Program-made: the position numbers and the translations under genes
Notes under the pieces: generated by a model
The model's database searches: none
Told to the model about the DNA's origin: nothing
What the model saw: only the letters and a program-made list of their open reading frames with translations
Origin: Terriglobia bacterium
GTDB lineage: Bacteria; Acidobacteriota; Terriglobia; Acidiferrales; UBA7541
Assembly (NCBI GenBank): GCA_020073375.1
Contig: JAIQFG010000043.1
Location: forward strand, 1 to 43,374
Direction of reading: 5' to 3'
DNA length: 43,374 nucleotides
Shown: positions 8,436 through 17,376 of the stretch, piece after piece
Position numbering within the stretch: position 1 is the stretch's first letter
Layout: every line of letters starts with the position of its first letter

Positions 8436-10466
8436 ATGAATTCCAGAACTCGATCCGTACTGCTCCTATCGGTCCTTCTGATGCTTGCGCCCCTGGCCGG
8501 CGCGCAGGACGATTCGCAGCACACCCCCATGGTGCTTGGCGATTTCACGCTCTCCGGTTCCACCACGGCCGGGTATCGCTTCACCGACGTCCGCGGCTTT
8601 CAGCCCGAGTACCAGGAAATGATCAATCTCAACAAGGGATTCCGCGTCCTCGATTTCAGCCTGTACGGGGAAGCGAACGATGGCAAGAATCCTTTCGCCG
8701 ATGAATTCTCCTTGCAGCTGGGCAGCCTGGGCGGCGATCCGTTTCCCACGGCCCAGTTCGCCATTTCCAAGAAAAAAGTGTACGACTTCCGCGCCGATTG
8801 GCGGCAGAGCTACTTCTACTGGAACCAGAATGACAACGTGGTCCTTCCGATCGTGGCTGCCGCTGCCCCGGGAGCGATCTCCAAAGGCCTGACCGCGAAC
8901 CAAAGCTGGGCCACGGTGCGCAAATTCGGCTCCGCCGACCTGACGCTCTACGCTACCAACAACCTGCGCTTTCACTTCGATTACTATCGCCCGTCCGACC
9001 AGGGCAACACGTTCACCACGCGCGGCATGGATTTCTTCGGCTCTCCCAGTTTTTGGGGCACCTACGTCCGCGCCAATCCATACGCGATGCTTGCACCGCT
9101 GACCGACAACACCAACCGGATCACTGGCGGATTCGACTACACGCTGAGGAGCTGGACCTTCCACTATTCCATTGGTTACCAGACCTTCACGGAAAATATC
9201 GCGCTGAACAACGCAGCCCAGGGCGAGCTGAGCATCAATCCCATCGCACTCTCCCTCACTGAACCGCTGGCCAATACTTCCTGGTCGCAATTCCGCCGGC
9301 TATCCACCCCCATCAGCGAATTTAACTTTGTGGGCAAGCCGATCTCCCGCCTGGAATGGCGCGGCAGTTACATGTATTACCGCTACGAGGGCCCGGTCAA
9401 TTTTACGCAGGCGTTCAATGGAATCGCGCCTCCCGCTTCCGGCCCGGTTGCGCCTTTCACGGTGAGTGAAGGAGCGAACGCCACGGTCACCGAGCCCAAC
9501 CACATCATCAGTCAAGGATTCACCTTTACGATCCTTCCCTGGTGGAAGCTCGACCTCGACTACCGCTACTCGCGGTTCACCAGCGATTCCACGGGGAGTT
9601 ATCAGAGCTTGTTCAACGGTGTGACCGCGACCGCCGGAACCACCGAGACCATCTGGCGCGATGGCTTGAGCGACCTGTCCATCAGCATGGATTTCACGCC
9701 CATCCGCTCGCTGGTGATTCGTCCCGGGGTCCAGTTCATGAAATCCGACGTCGAGACCCTCACCAATGGTGTGATCACCCCCGGACGAACCTTGACCACG
9801 AAGACGGCGCGCCCGGAAATCAGTTTCGGATTCGAGCCGTCGAAGAAGTTCAACATCAGCGGCGACTACCACGGCACGGACAACGGCGCATCGTACACGG
9901 CCATCTCTCCCCACACCCAGCAGGCAACCCATTTCGTTTTCCGGATCCATCCAATTGAAAAGGTCGCCATCGAGGACGAACTGCGCATTTCCAATAGCCG
10001 CTTGCTTGCCGCCAATTTTCAGAACAACGTCCGGTCCAACGCCATCACCGTTTCCTACTCGCTGGGAGAAAAATTCTCCATCTTCGCTGGATTCAGCTAC
10101 AACAGCTACTTCGCCACTGGAGACATCCAGTACGCGCGCGGGTCGGGCCTGCTGTCCCAAACTCTGGAGGATCAGGAACTGGACCGCACCTGGTCCGGCG
10201 GCATCGAGGCCAGGCCCATCAAGCGACTCGGCCTGCGCATTTCGGGCAACCACGACCGCTCCAGCGGCACCGGCGCCATCTCCGGCGAGCCTCCCGCCTA
10301 CGGGCCCATGGTTTTCCCCATGATTACCGGAACTATCTATTACAACCTTCCCGTCGTCGGGCAATTCGCTGTAGACTTGCAGCGCACGTATTACGCCGAG
10401 CAGATTGTGCCAGTGAACAATTTCAGCGCCAATCTGCTGACGCTCCGCTGGACAAAGGCGTTCTGA
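8436..10466 (+). CDS. MtrB/PioB-family decahaem-associated outer membrane beta-barrel
   Basis: A 676-residue protein beginning with a signal peptide (MNSRTRSVLLLSVLLML...AGAQ) and continuing as alternating aromatic and polar strands typical of a large outer-membrane barrel, ending in a short strand (TLRWTKAF) with a C-terminal Phe as barrel proteins often have. Size and position directly after a decahaem cytochrome match MtrB/PioB, the sheath that holds the decahaem protein in the outer membrane. The ATG at 8436 has GAGG 8 bases upstream; the frame is open further back but overlaps the cytochrome. No N-terminal CXXC like that of Shewanella MtrB is seen. Confidence 0.88.
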   Translation: MNSRTRSVLLLSVLLMLAPLAGAQDDSQHTPMVLGDFTLSGSTTAGYRFTDVRGFQPEYQEMINLNKGFRVLDFSLYGEANDGKNPFADEFSLQLGSLGGDPFPTAQFAISKKKVYDFRADWRQSYFYWNQNDNVVLPIVAAAAPGAISKGLTANQSWATVRKFGSADLTLYATNNLRFHFDYYRPSDQGNTFTTRGMDFFGSPSFWGTYVRANPYAMLAPLTDNTNRITGGFDYTLRSWTFHYSIGYQTFTENIALNNAAQGELSINPIALSLTEPLANTSWSQFRRLSTPISEFNFVGKPISRLEWRGSYMYYRYEGPVNFTQAFNGIAPPASGPVAPFTVSEGANATVTEPNHIISQGFTFTILPWWKLDLDYRYSRFTSDSTGSYQSLFNGVTATAGTTETIWRDGLSDLSISMDFTPIRSLVIRPGVQFMKSDVETLTNGVITPGRTLTTKTARPEISFGFEPSKKFNISGDYHGTDNGASYTAISPHTQQATHFVFRIHPIEKVAIEDELRISNSRLLAANFQNNVRSNAITVSYSLGEKFSIFAGFSYNSYFATGDIQYARGSGLLSQTLEDQELDRTWSGGIEARPIKRLGLRISGNHDRSSGTGAISGEPPAYGPMVFPMITGTIYYNLPVVGQFAVDLQRTYYAEQIVPVNNFSANLLTLRWTKAF

Positions 10467-10515
10467 GCAAGCGAAGGTTGTGAAAACTACATTCTCCGGA
10501 GGTCGTGGAAACCCA

Positions 10516-10875
10516 ATGATGAGGGCAATCGGAATTGCCAGGCTGGTTGTAAGCGCGAGCCTCGCCATCGTTCTAATTTCAGCGGCAGCGGGCGTTTTGC
10601 ACGCTTCCCCGCTTCCTCAAAAAAGCGCCCAGGACGTCTACCTCGACAAATGCTCGGTGTGCCATGCGAAGGACGGCTCCGGGAACACGGCCAAGGGCAA
10701 AAAGGTGAAGGCGAAGGATCTGCGCTCGGCTGAAATCCAGAAAATGACCGACGCGGAATTAATCAAGGATGTGGGCCAGGGCAAGGGCAAGGATATGGAC
10801 GGGTTTGAGAAAGAACTTGGCGCCGATATGGTCAAGCAGTTGGTCGCCTATTGCCGTGCTCTCGCCAAACCCTAG
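10516..10875 (+). CDS. Small monohaem cytochrome c (class I)
   Basis: A 119-residue secreted protein with a signal peptide (MMRAIGIARLVV...LHASP) and one haem site CSVCH near mature residue 20. A later Met in GKGKDMDGF could be the sixth ligand. It is most likely a periplasmic electron shuttle between the membrane tetrahaem protein and the decahaem conduit. The start is ambiguous between 10480 (GTG), 10516 and 10519; 10516 gives a clean signal peptide. It lies 49 bp after the barrel gene, in the same operon. Confidence 0.85.
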   Translation: MMRAIGIARLVVSASLAIVLISAAAGVLHASPLPQKSAQDVYLDKCSVCHAKDGSGNTAKGKKVKAKDLRSAEIQKMTDAELIKDVGQGKGKDMDGFEKELGADMVKQLVAYCRALAKP

Positions 10876-11008
10876 CTATCGCGCGGGGTTTGCAGGCTGC
10901 AGGGCATGGAAATCAATTGCCGGTTCTGAACTGACAAAGCAAACCGCGGGCATGGGAGCGGGCGGTGGTCCCTATCCTGTCGGATGAAGCGGAGCACCAA
11001 TATCTCCC

Positions 11009-11650
11009 ATGCAAAACGCGGCAATCATTCCGATTCTCTTCACTGCGATTGTGGCTGTGCTCGGGTTGCTGATTGCCATGCGCCCCGAACTGACCATCGC
11101 GCGCGGGGGCAAGATTTTTGCCTTCGTGGCGCTATGCATCCTTCCCGTGCTCTCGGTGTGGGCGGGGTTTAACGCGCAGATCGAGCGCTCGACTTCAACG
11201 CAGTTCTGCCTCTCCTGCCACGTGATGAACGATTTCGGCCAGAGCCTGTACGTGGACGACAAGAGCTACCTCCCGGCCGCGCACTTCCAGAATAATTTTG
11301 TTCCGCGCGACCACGCCTGCTTCACCTGCCACACCGACTACACCATGTTCGGGGATTACAAGGCGAAGTGGCGCGGCGTGCATCACGTGATCGTGCAATA
11401 CTTCGGAACCATTCCCAAGCCCGCGGACATCAAGCTGTACACGCCCTACAATAACCGCGAGTGCCTGCATTGCCACGCCGGCTCGCGCGTCTACGAGGAA
11501 GCCGCCCCGCATCACAAGACCCCGGACATGCTTTCGCGCGCGGCGTCCAATCAGCTTTCGTGCATGAATAGCGACTGCCACGAATTTGTACATGACGTGG
11601 CCGACATCGGCGGCGCCACAATGTGGAAGCCGAAGGCGGACGGACAATGA
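11009..11650 (+). CDS. NapC/NirT/CymA-like membrane multihaem cytochrome
   Basis: A 213-residue protein with two N-terminal membrane helices (about 5-25 and 35-53) and then a periplasmic haem domain. Haem sites are CLSCH (67-71, followed by VM as in NapC/NrfH where Met ligates haem 1), CFTCH (104-108), CLHCH (152-156) and an unusual CX4CH site, CMNSDCH (185-191). Family members oxidise membrane quinol and feed periplasmic redox partners, so this is the likely entry point for electrons into the MtrAB-like conduit. NapC-type proteins usually have one helix, so the second is an oddity. It overlaps the next gene by ATGA. Confidence 0.85.
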   Translation: MQNAAIIPILFTAIVAVLGLLIAMRPELTIARGGKIFAFVALCILPVLSVWAGFNAQIERSTSTQFCLSCHVMNDFGQSLYVDDKSYLPAAHFQNNFVPRDHACFTCHTDYTMFGDYKAKWRGVHHVIVQYFGTIPKPADIKLYTPYNNRECLHCHAGSRVYEEAAPHHKTPDMLSRAASNQLSCMNSDCHEFVHDVADIGGATMWKPKADGQ

Positions 11651-11841
11651 CGGGGCCGGTGCTGCAACGCAAGATCCGCTGGTCCGGCCGGCTCATCGTG
11701 ATCGGCCTGGTGGTCCAGATGCTGTCCCTGCTTTGGACGCATCCACTGGCCTTCCTCTGTTTTGCGCTGGTGGGTTGCCCGCTGGTGGGCGCCGGAATCC
11801 TGTTCTTCCTCTACTCGCTGGTTTCGCACGAACCCGCGTAA
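11647..11841 (+). CDS. Small two-helix membrane protein
   Basis: A 64-residue protein starting in the ATGA overlap with the multihaem gene, so it is probably translated by coupling. Two hydrophobic stretches (about 17-32 and 36-58) form a helical hairpin. It may be a subunit or assembly aid of the quinol-oxidising cytochrome. I do not recognise a family. Confidence 0.7.
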   Translation: MTGPVLQRKIRWSGRLIVIGLVVQMLSLLWTHPLAFLCFALVGCPLVGAGILFFLYSLVSHEPA

Positions 11842-11894
11842 GAAGAAGTTTCCCTCGCTGTGAGTTGAATCAGTTGCCGGAGAAATCGGGGTAG

Positions 11895-11922
11895 CACAGC
11901 CGCTCCCGGCTGTGTGTTTTTT
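11895..11922 (+). terminator. Rho-independent terminator of the cytochrome operon
   Basis: Perfect 8 bp stem CACAGCCG / CGGCTGTG (11895-11902 and 11907-11914) followed by TGTTTTTT, 54 bp after the last gene. Confidence 0.75.
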
Positions 11923-12020
11923 CCAATCGGGAGTAAACCGGCAGTTTAAGTGTAGTCCGCAAACCCACGCAGGCGGCAGTGCTCTGGTTGGGTGATCTCA
12001 TTCACCGCCCGCAAAGCCCG

Positions 12021-13025
12021 CTACATCTTCACAACGAAGGTGTTCCGTTTGATCAGCGATTGCATCTGATCGTCGCTGAGGGTCAGCTTCAGGTCCAGCC
12101 GGTCGCCGGCAGGAGCGATTTGCGCGCTGTCGAGCAACGCGCCCAGATCCGGGTTCGTGGTTCCCACCTGATATTTCTTGTACATCAGTCCGGCCTGCAG
12201 CAGCGCGGCAAACGTGTTGGCGTCGTCGGTGGAGCCGCAGACGGCTTCAAACTTGGCATCCACTCCGCTGCCCCCTTTGATGCTGATGGTCATGGCCTTC
12301 AGCTTGGAGGTGAGCTGCGCGGCGGCGGGAAATTGCCCGGTCTCCGGGACCAGTTGCTGCATGGCCAGGCGCGTGTACGCGGGATTGAGCACGGCCCAGA
12401 CCGTGCCGCTACCGTTGGCCTGATCCACCAGCGCTGAAAAATCGGTGTTGGCATAAAGCCCCTGCCCCTCGCCGAAACGCACGCCGATCATTTTTTCCAG
12501 TTGCTGGCGCTGGCCGAACGCGGCGGTATTGGAATCGATGAAAAAGAAGAAAAGATCGTTCGGGCCGCTGCCGCCCCCAAACGCGAACAGGGAAAACGTG
12601 CGGATCTTCACGATAGGCAGCTTCTTGGACGTGAAATAGGCTTCGGCCGTGGCGGGTTGAAACTGTCCGAGGGCGACGCCGACGATCTGGTCGGTGCTGG
12701 GCACCGAGCCTGCCGTGCTGTCGGTGGTTACTTTTCCAGGAACCAGGGCCCAAGTGAGTTCGGTAACTTGCGTGTTCGGATCAATCCCCGCGGAGGCGAG
12801 GAAAGTTTCAAACTCGCGGAATTTCGGCGGCAGCATCTGTTCCTTGAGCTGCGTGAACCAGGGGAATTGGCGCGCCTGCTTGAGGTCGGCATAGGCGAGT
12901 TCGCCGGACTCCTTGGGGAACATGCTGAGTATGTCGGATCCGACGCTGCCCGCGCGAGAGGCTTGCGGCACGGCGCAAACCATCGCGATAAGAATGCTGG
13001 TCCAGATGATTTTCTTGATGTTCAT
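12021..13025 (-). CDS. Secreted protein of unknown function
   Basis: A 334-residue protein with a clear signal peptide (MNIKKIIWTSILIAMVCAVPQASRAG). The mature part begins SDILSMFPKESGELAYADL and has no motif that I recognise. It contains no haem, zinc or catalytic signature. Long secreted proteins with this kind of opening are common in acidobacterial genomes as uncharacterised families, but that is recollection, not a test. It reads leftward, convergent with the cytochrome operon, and lies just downstream of ftcD in the same direction (37 bp gap), so it could be co-transcribed. Confidence 0.8.
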   Translation of the reverse strand: MNIKKIIWTSILIAMVCAVPQASRAGSVGSDILSMFPKESGELAYADLKQARQFPWFTQLKEQMLPPKFREFETFLASAGIDPNTQVTELTWALVPGKVTTDSTAGSVPSTDQIVGVALGQFQPATAEAYFTSKKLPIVKIRTFSLFAFGGGSGPNDLFFFFIDSNTAAFGQRQQLEKMIGVRFGEGQGLYANTDFSALVDQANGSGTVWAVLNPAYTRLAMQQLVPETGQFPAAAQLTSKLKAMTISIKGGSGVDAKFEAVCGSTDDANTFAALLQAGLMYKKYQVGTTNPDLGALLDSAQIAPAGDRLDLKLTLSDDQMQSLIKRNTFVVKM

Positions 13026-13062
13026 CGGTTTTCTCCCGCCTTGCTTGGCCTAAATGTAGATC

Positions 13063-14292
13063 TTAATCCGAAGGTGCGTTCCGGACCTCAAGAATCGCTT
13101 TAAGATTCGCGTCCACGGTGTCCAAAGCGTCGCGGGCCGCCGTCGCCGCCAGTTGCCGCCCCGCGCGAAAGTCTGCAAGGATAGACGGCCCAGACAAAGC
13201 TTCGAGTTGCATCCAATGTTCGAATTCTTTCAGCGCCGCGAGCGCCGTTTCCAGATTGGCCCGGGCGGCATCCTCGGCCGCTCGCCTGGAGGCCGTCAGG
13301 CGCTCTCCCGTGGCTCCTGAGCCGAGATCATGCGCCAGCGCGAGGTTTGAATCGCGCGAAACTTCCAGGCTCGCCAGAGGCGACGCGGCCGCCACTGCGG
13401 CCAACCTGTTTTCCAGAATCCGCGCCGGCGAAAAATTCTCAAGTTGCAGGTAATATTCCGCCGATAGCTCGAGGGCCTTGCGCGGCAGCAGGCCGATTAC
13501 CTCGCTCCCAACCACTTTGCAGCCGTGGCGTTCGGCCTCGCGCTTGACCATTTCGAACACGCGGTGCAGCGGCGTCTGTTCAAAATCGGTCAAGTTGATA
13601 GAGACTTGCGCAATGCCGCGCGAGACCAGGCTTACGCCGATGGCCTTCACGTAACGAAGCCCGCCGCTGGAATAACGAATGGATCTGGCAATGGCCTTGG
13701 AGATGGCGATGTCGCTCGTGTTGAGGTGGATGTTGTAGGCGATCAGGACTTTGCGCACGCCCACCGCGACGGCGCCTGCCGTGGGGTGCAGACGGGGCTC
13801 GCCCACGTCTGGCGAACGGTCCGGATCGCGCAGCGCGGCTTCCCGCAGGCCTTCAAATTGTCCCTTGCGCACATCTTCCAGATTCACGCGTTCCGGCCTG
13901 GTCGCGGCGCCCTCGTAGAAATAAGTGGGAATCCGGTACCGCTCCCAGATTTCGCGAGCGGCATGGCGCGCCAGCGCGACGCACTCCTCGACGGTCACAT
14001 TTTCCAGGGGAATGAACGGCAGGACGTCGGTGGCGCCGATCCTGGGATGCGCCCCGGATTGCTTGGTCATATCGATGAGTTCGCCGGCTTTGCCCACGCC
14101 TCGAATGGCGGCCTCGGCCACGGCTTCGGGCTCGCCGGCCAGCGTGATGACGCTGCGATTGTGGTCGCGGTCGCTCGAGCGGTCGAGTATCCACGCGCCG
14201 GGAACGCCGCTCATGGCGGCAGCGATGGCGTCGACCTTGGCAAGGTCGCGACCTTCCGAGAAATTAGGCACGCACTCGATCAGGCGATTCAT
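13063..14292 (-). CDS. ftcD: Glutamate formimidoyltransferase with C-terminal cyclodeaminase-like remnant
   Basis: A protein of 409 residues. The first 300 or so are the formiminotransferase domain (start MNRLIECVPNFSEGRD, then SGAHPRIGATDVLPFIP and TAGAVAVGVRKVLIAYN), which moves the formimino group from formiminoglutamate to tetrahydrofolate in histidine breakdown. The last 100 residues (KEFEHWMQLEALSGPSIL...AARDALDTVDANLKAI) look like a shortened helical cyclodeaminase domain, which is normally about 200 residues. The bifunctional enzyme would then have only its first activity, or a reduced second one. No other histidine-degradation gene is nearby. Confidence 0.9.
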   Translation of the reverse strand: MNRLIECVPNFSEGRDLAKVDAIAAAMSGVPGAWILDRSSDRDHNRSVITLAGEPEAVAEAAIRGVGKAGELIDMTKQSGAHPRIGATDVLPFIPLENVTVEECVALARHAAREIWERYRIPTYFYEGAATRPERVNLEDVRKGQFEGLREAALRDPDRSPDVGEPRLHPTAGAVAVGVRKVLIAYNIHLNTSDIAISKAIARSIRYSSGGLRYVKAIGVSLVSRGIAQVSINLTDFEQTPLHRVFEMVKREAERHGCKVVGSEVIGLLPRKALELSAEYYLQLENFSPARILENRLAAVAAASPLASLEVSRDSNLALAHDLGSGATGERLTASRRAAEDAARANLETALAALKEFEHWMQLEALSGPSILADFRAGRQLAATAARDALDTVDANLKAILEVRNAPSD

Positions 14293-14503
14293 GTTGTCTT
14301 AAGGAACTGGGCAGGATCAGTTCCTGAACGGAGATATGGCTAATCATTGCCGCGTTTCGGGGCGGCGCAGCCAACCTATAGATATTATTGTATTTCGCAA
14401 TATGGCTCCAGAACGAAGATCAACGCGTCAGCCTATTCGCCAACCTGCTTGAACCCGGCGGGCGCCAGGAAGTTTCGTTGCGCGCGTGGAGAATCGTGCT
14501 GTA

Positions 14504-16303
14504 ATGTTCTCCTTCGCCATGGCCTACGCGACGCTCACCGAGAAACTGCTCAACGCCATCAACCGTTATCCCTGCGACCAGGCATTGCGGCTTCGCGTGA
14601 ACGGCCGCTGGGAGCCGCTTTCATCGGCTGAATTTTTGCGCCGCATCGCGGGGCTGTCGAACGCGCTGGAACAGCTCGGCGTGAAAACCGGAGACCGCGT
14701 GGGCTTGCTGTCTCCCAACCGGCCGGAATGGCATATCGCGGATTTCGCAATTCTGGGGCTGGGCGCGGCGGACGTCCCGATTTATTTCAATGAATCGCCG
14801 GACCGCATCGTGTACATCCTGAATCATTCCGGTGCGGAAGTGGTTTTCGTTGCGGGAGAGATGCAGGCGCGGCGTCTGCTGGAATGCCGGGGCAGGCTCA
14901 GGTCGGTGAAACACATCATCTGCGCCGCCGCTCCCGAAGATATTGGGGAAGATATCTTGCGCTACGAATCCTTCGCGGCGGCTACTGGGGATGATGCCGT
15001 CGCGGAATACAAATTGCGTGCCGCGCGCGTGACGTCCGACCAGCTCGCCACGATCATTTATACCTCAGGAACGACGGGCGAGCCCAAGGGCGTGATGCTC
15101 TCGCACAGCAACCTGAGTTCTAATGAAGAATGCGCCTCGCGGTCGTTTCAAATGACTCCCGCGGATACAGCCGTAAGTTTTCTGCCGCTTTCTCACGTCT
15201 ACGAGCGCGCCATCGACTACGCGTATTTGTTTCAAGGAGTGCAGCTGGCCTACGTCGAACAGATGGACAACCTGCCGCAGGCGCTGCTTGAAATCCACCC
15301 CACGCTTTCGGCCGCGGTTCCCCGCGTCTTTGAGAAAACCTACGCCAACATGCTGCAGAAAGGCCACGCGGCCACGGGCCTGAGGCGGCGCCTGTTTGAC
15401 TCTGCCATGCGCGTGGCTCGCGATTCGATTCGATGGAAGGCGTACGGTGGATCCGCGCCGCTTGGCCTGCGCATCCGCTGGATGATCGCGGACCGGATCG
15501 TATTTTCAAAAATTCGCGACGGCGTGGGCGGGCGCCTGCGCGCGTTCATTTCGGGCGGAGGGCCGCTTTCCCCGGAACTTGCGGAATTTTTCTGGGCCGT
15601 GGGCGTCCCGGTCTACCAGGGGTACGGGCTGACGGAGACTTCGCCGGTGGTCAGCGCGAATTGCCCGGGCGCAAACAAAGTGGGAACTGTCGGCAAGCCG
15701 ATTTCGGATGTGAGCGTGCGCATCGCGGGCGACGGAGAAATTTTTGTGCACGGCCCCTGCGTGATGAAGGGCTATTACCTGAAACCGGAAGAAACCGCCG
15801 CCGTGCTTTCGGCCGACGGCTGGATCGCGACCGGCGACATCGGCAACTTGGATCAGGACGGCTATCTCAGCGTCACCGACCGCAAAAAGGATTTGTTCAA
15901 GACCGCGGCGGGGAAATTCGTCGCGCCGCAGCCGATCGAAAATCAGCTCAAGACGAGCCCGCTGATCCTGAACGCGGTGCTGGTCGGCGACCGGCACAAA
16001 TTCATTTCGGCGCTCATCGTGCCGAATTTCGCAAATGTGGAGGCCGCCGGGCGCCAGAAAGGCCGGACATTTACATCGCACGAGCAGTTGGCCGCGGATC
16101 CCTGGGTGCATGAGTTGATCGACGGGGAAGTGGAGCGGATCAACGCGAAGCTCGCGCAGTACGAGACGATCAAGCGGTTCGCGCTGCTCGATCACGATTT
16201 CACGTTCGATGGCGGGCAGCTTACGTTCACGCTGAAGCTGAAACGGCGCGTAATTGAGGAACGTTACGCGAAAGTGATTGAAGGACTGTACGCGGGGACG
16301 TGA
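14504..16303 (+). CDS. Long-chain acyl-CoA synthetase (AMP-dependent)
   Basis: About 599 residues. It activates fatty acids to acyl-CoA through an acyl-adenylate at the membrane or in the cytoplasm. ANL-superfamily motifs are in order: YTSGTTGEPKGVMLSHSN (P loop), GYGLTETSP, TGDIGNLDQDG, and DRKKDLFKTAAGKFVAPQPIE before the C-terminal cap. The length and the DRKKDLFKT motif fit FadD15-type enzymes. The start could be 14486 (GTG), 14504 or 14519; none has a strong ribosome site. It is followed by a REP-like repeat and then thiG, with no sign of a shared pathway. Confidence 0.92.
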   Translation: MFSFAMAYATLTEKLLNAINRYPCDQALRLRVNGRWEPLSSAEFLRRIAGLSNALEQLGVKTGDRVGLLSPNRPEWHIADFAILGLGAADVPIYFNESPDRIVYILNHSGAEVVFVAGEMQARRLLECRGRLRSVKHIICAAAPEDIGEDILRYESFAAATGDDAVAEYKLRAARVTSDQLATIIYTSGTTGEPKGVMLSHSNLSSNEECASRSFQMTPADTAVSFLPLSHVYERAIDYAYLFQGVQLAYVEQMDNLPQALLEIHPTLSAAVPRVFEKTYANMLQKGHAATGLRRRLFDSAMRVARDSIRWKAYGGSAPLGLRIRWMIADRIVFSKIRDGVGGRLRAFISGGGPLSPELAEFFWAVGVPVYQGYGLTETSPVVSANCPGANKVGTVGKPISDVSVRIAGDGEIFVHGPCVMKGYYLKPEETAAVLSADGWIATGDIGNLDQDGYLSVTDRKKDLFKTAAGKFVAPQPIENQLKTSPLILNAVLVGDRHKFISALIVPNFANVEAAGRQKGRTFTSHEQLAADPWVHELIDGEVERINAKLAQYETIKRFALLDHDFTFDGGQLTFTLKLKRRVIEERYAKVIEGLYAGT

Positions 16304-16328
16304 ACGAGAAGCAAGAGGTCTTGGTGGC

Positions 16329-16392
16329 ACAGGCTTCAGCCTGTGGTTTTTTTGTCAGCTGGACCAAACCCGACAGGCTGAAGCCTGTCCTA
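16329..16392. repeat. REP-like inverted repeat (same family as 957-1030)
   Basis: Arms ACAGGCTTCAGCCTGT and GACAGGCTGAAGCCTGTC face each other across about 25 bp that includes a run of 7 T. It lies directly after the acyl-CoA synthetase and may end its transcript. Confidence 0.75.
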
Positions 16393-16433
16393 CTGGCGGC
16401 TGACCGCGCTACAATACCTTGGGGAGAAATGCG

Positions 16434-17210
16434 ATGAGCGATGAACTGGTGATTGCGGGGCGGGCGTTTCGTTCGCGCCTAATTGTGGGCACTGGAAAAT
16501 ACCGCAGCTTTCAGGAAATGGCGCGTGCACATGCCGCGTCCGGCGCGGACATGGTGACGGTCGCGGTGCGCCGCGTGAATCTTACCGACCGCACCAAGGA
16601 ATCGCTGCTCGATTACATCGACCGCGAGAAAATCTTCATTCTTCCGAATACGGCGGGATGCTACAACGCCGACGAAGCCATCCGCGCCGCGCGCCTGGGC
16701 CGCGAAGTAGGACTCTCGAACTGGGTGAAACTCGAAGTGATCGGCGACCAGCAGACGCTGTTCCCGGACACCGAGGAGTTGGTGCGCGCGACGAAGGTCC
16801 TGGTGAGCGAAGGTTTTGTTGTGCTGCCGTACACCAATGACGACCTGGTAGTGGCGCGGAAATTGATCGACGCGGGCGCGGCGGCCGTGATGCCGCTGGG
16901 CGCGCCGATCGGTTCCGGCATGGGAATTCAGAATCACGCGAATTTGCGGATTCTGCGCGAGCGCATCACCGAAGTGCCCATGATTGTCGATGCCGGAGTG
17001 GGCACCGCCTCCGATGCAGCAGTGGCGATGGAGTTGGGCGCCGACGGCGTCCTGATGAACACGGCAATCGCCGAGGCGCAGGACGCGGTACTGATGGCGG
17101 AAGCGATGCGCGACGGGGTTTCGGCCGGGCGCAAGGCGTTTCTTGCTGGACGAATGCCGAAGAAACTCTATGCGTCGGCGTCCAGCCCGCTTTCAGGCGT
17201 GGTGCGCTGA
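16434..17210 (+). CDS. thiG: Thiazole synthase
   Basis: A 258-residue protein that forms the thiazole phosphate ring of thiamine from deoxyxylulose phosphate, ThiS-thiocarboxylate and dehydroglycine. The opening [19 protein letters not shown], the lysine in WVKLEVIGD (Schiff-base site), [14 protein letters not shown] and the phosphate-binding [20 protein letters not shown] are typical. The ATG at 16434 has GGGGAG 8 bases upstream. The partner genes (thiS, thiF, thiO/H) are not next to it, which is unusual for thiG. Confidence 0.95.
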   Translation: MSDELVIAGRAFRSRLIVGTGKYRSFQEMARAHAASGADMVTVAVRRVNLTDRTKESLLDYIDREKIFILPNTAGCYNADEAIRAARLGREVGLSNWVKLEVIGDQQTLFPDTEELVRATKVLVSEGFVVLPYTNDDLVVARKLIDAGAAAVMPLGAPIGSGMGIQNHANLRILRERITEVPMIVDAGVGTASDAAVAMELGADGVLMNTAIAEAQDAVLMAEAMRDGVSAGRKAFLAGRMPKKLYASASSPLSGVVR

Positions 17211-17273
17211 ACCGGATTGCTTTCCGATGGCCCATTGCAGCAATCCTCCGGGACAAAGTGGTTCCGTGGGGTT

Positions 17274-17300
17274 GTAGCGCCGGCGTCCCGCCGGCGCTAC
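17274..17300. repeat. REP-like palindrome
   Basis: GTAGCGCCGGC and GCCGGCGCTAC form 11 bp perfect arms around 5 bases. The same core is used in the repeats at 19,807 and 22,245. Confidence 0.8.
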
Positions 17301-17376
17301 GAAAGACTTGCTCTTGCTCGCCGCACGAATTCGCCGCGGCCTGTACCGATTGTGCGATTCAGCTATTCTTTATTCC

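Noticed and set aside
8466..10568. Long minus-strand frames over the MtrB-like gene
   Set aside because: They are high-GC shadow frames of a gene with clear signal peptide and barrel pattern.
7333..11841. Complete MtrCAB metal-reduction system
   Set aside because: No surface-exposed MtrC/OmcA-like decahaem lipoprotein is encoded in the window, so only an MtrAB-like conduit with its quinol-side partners can be claimed.
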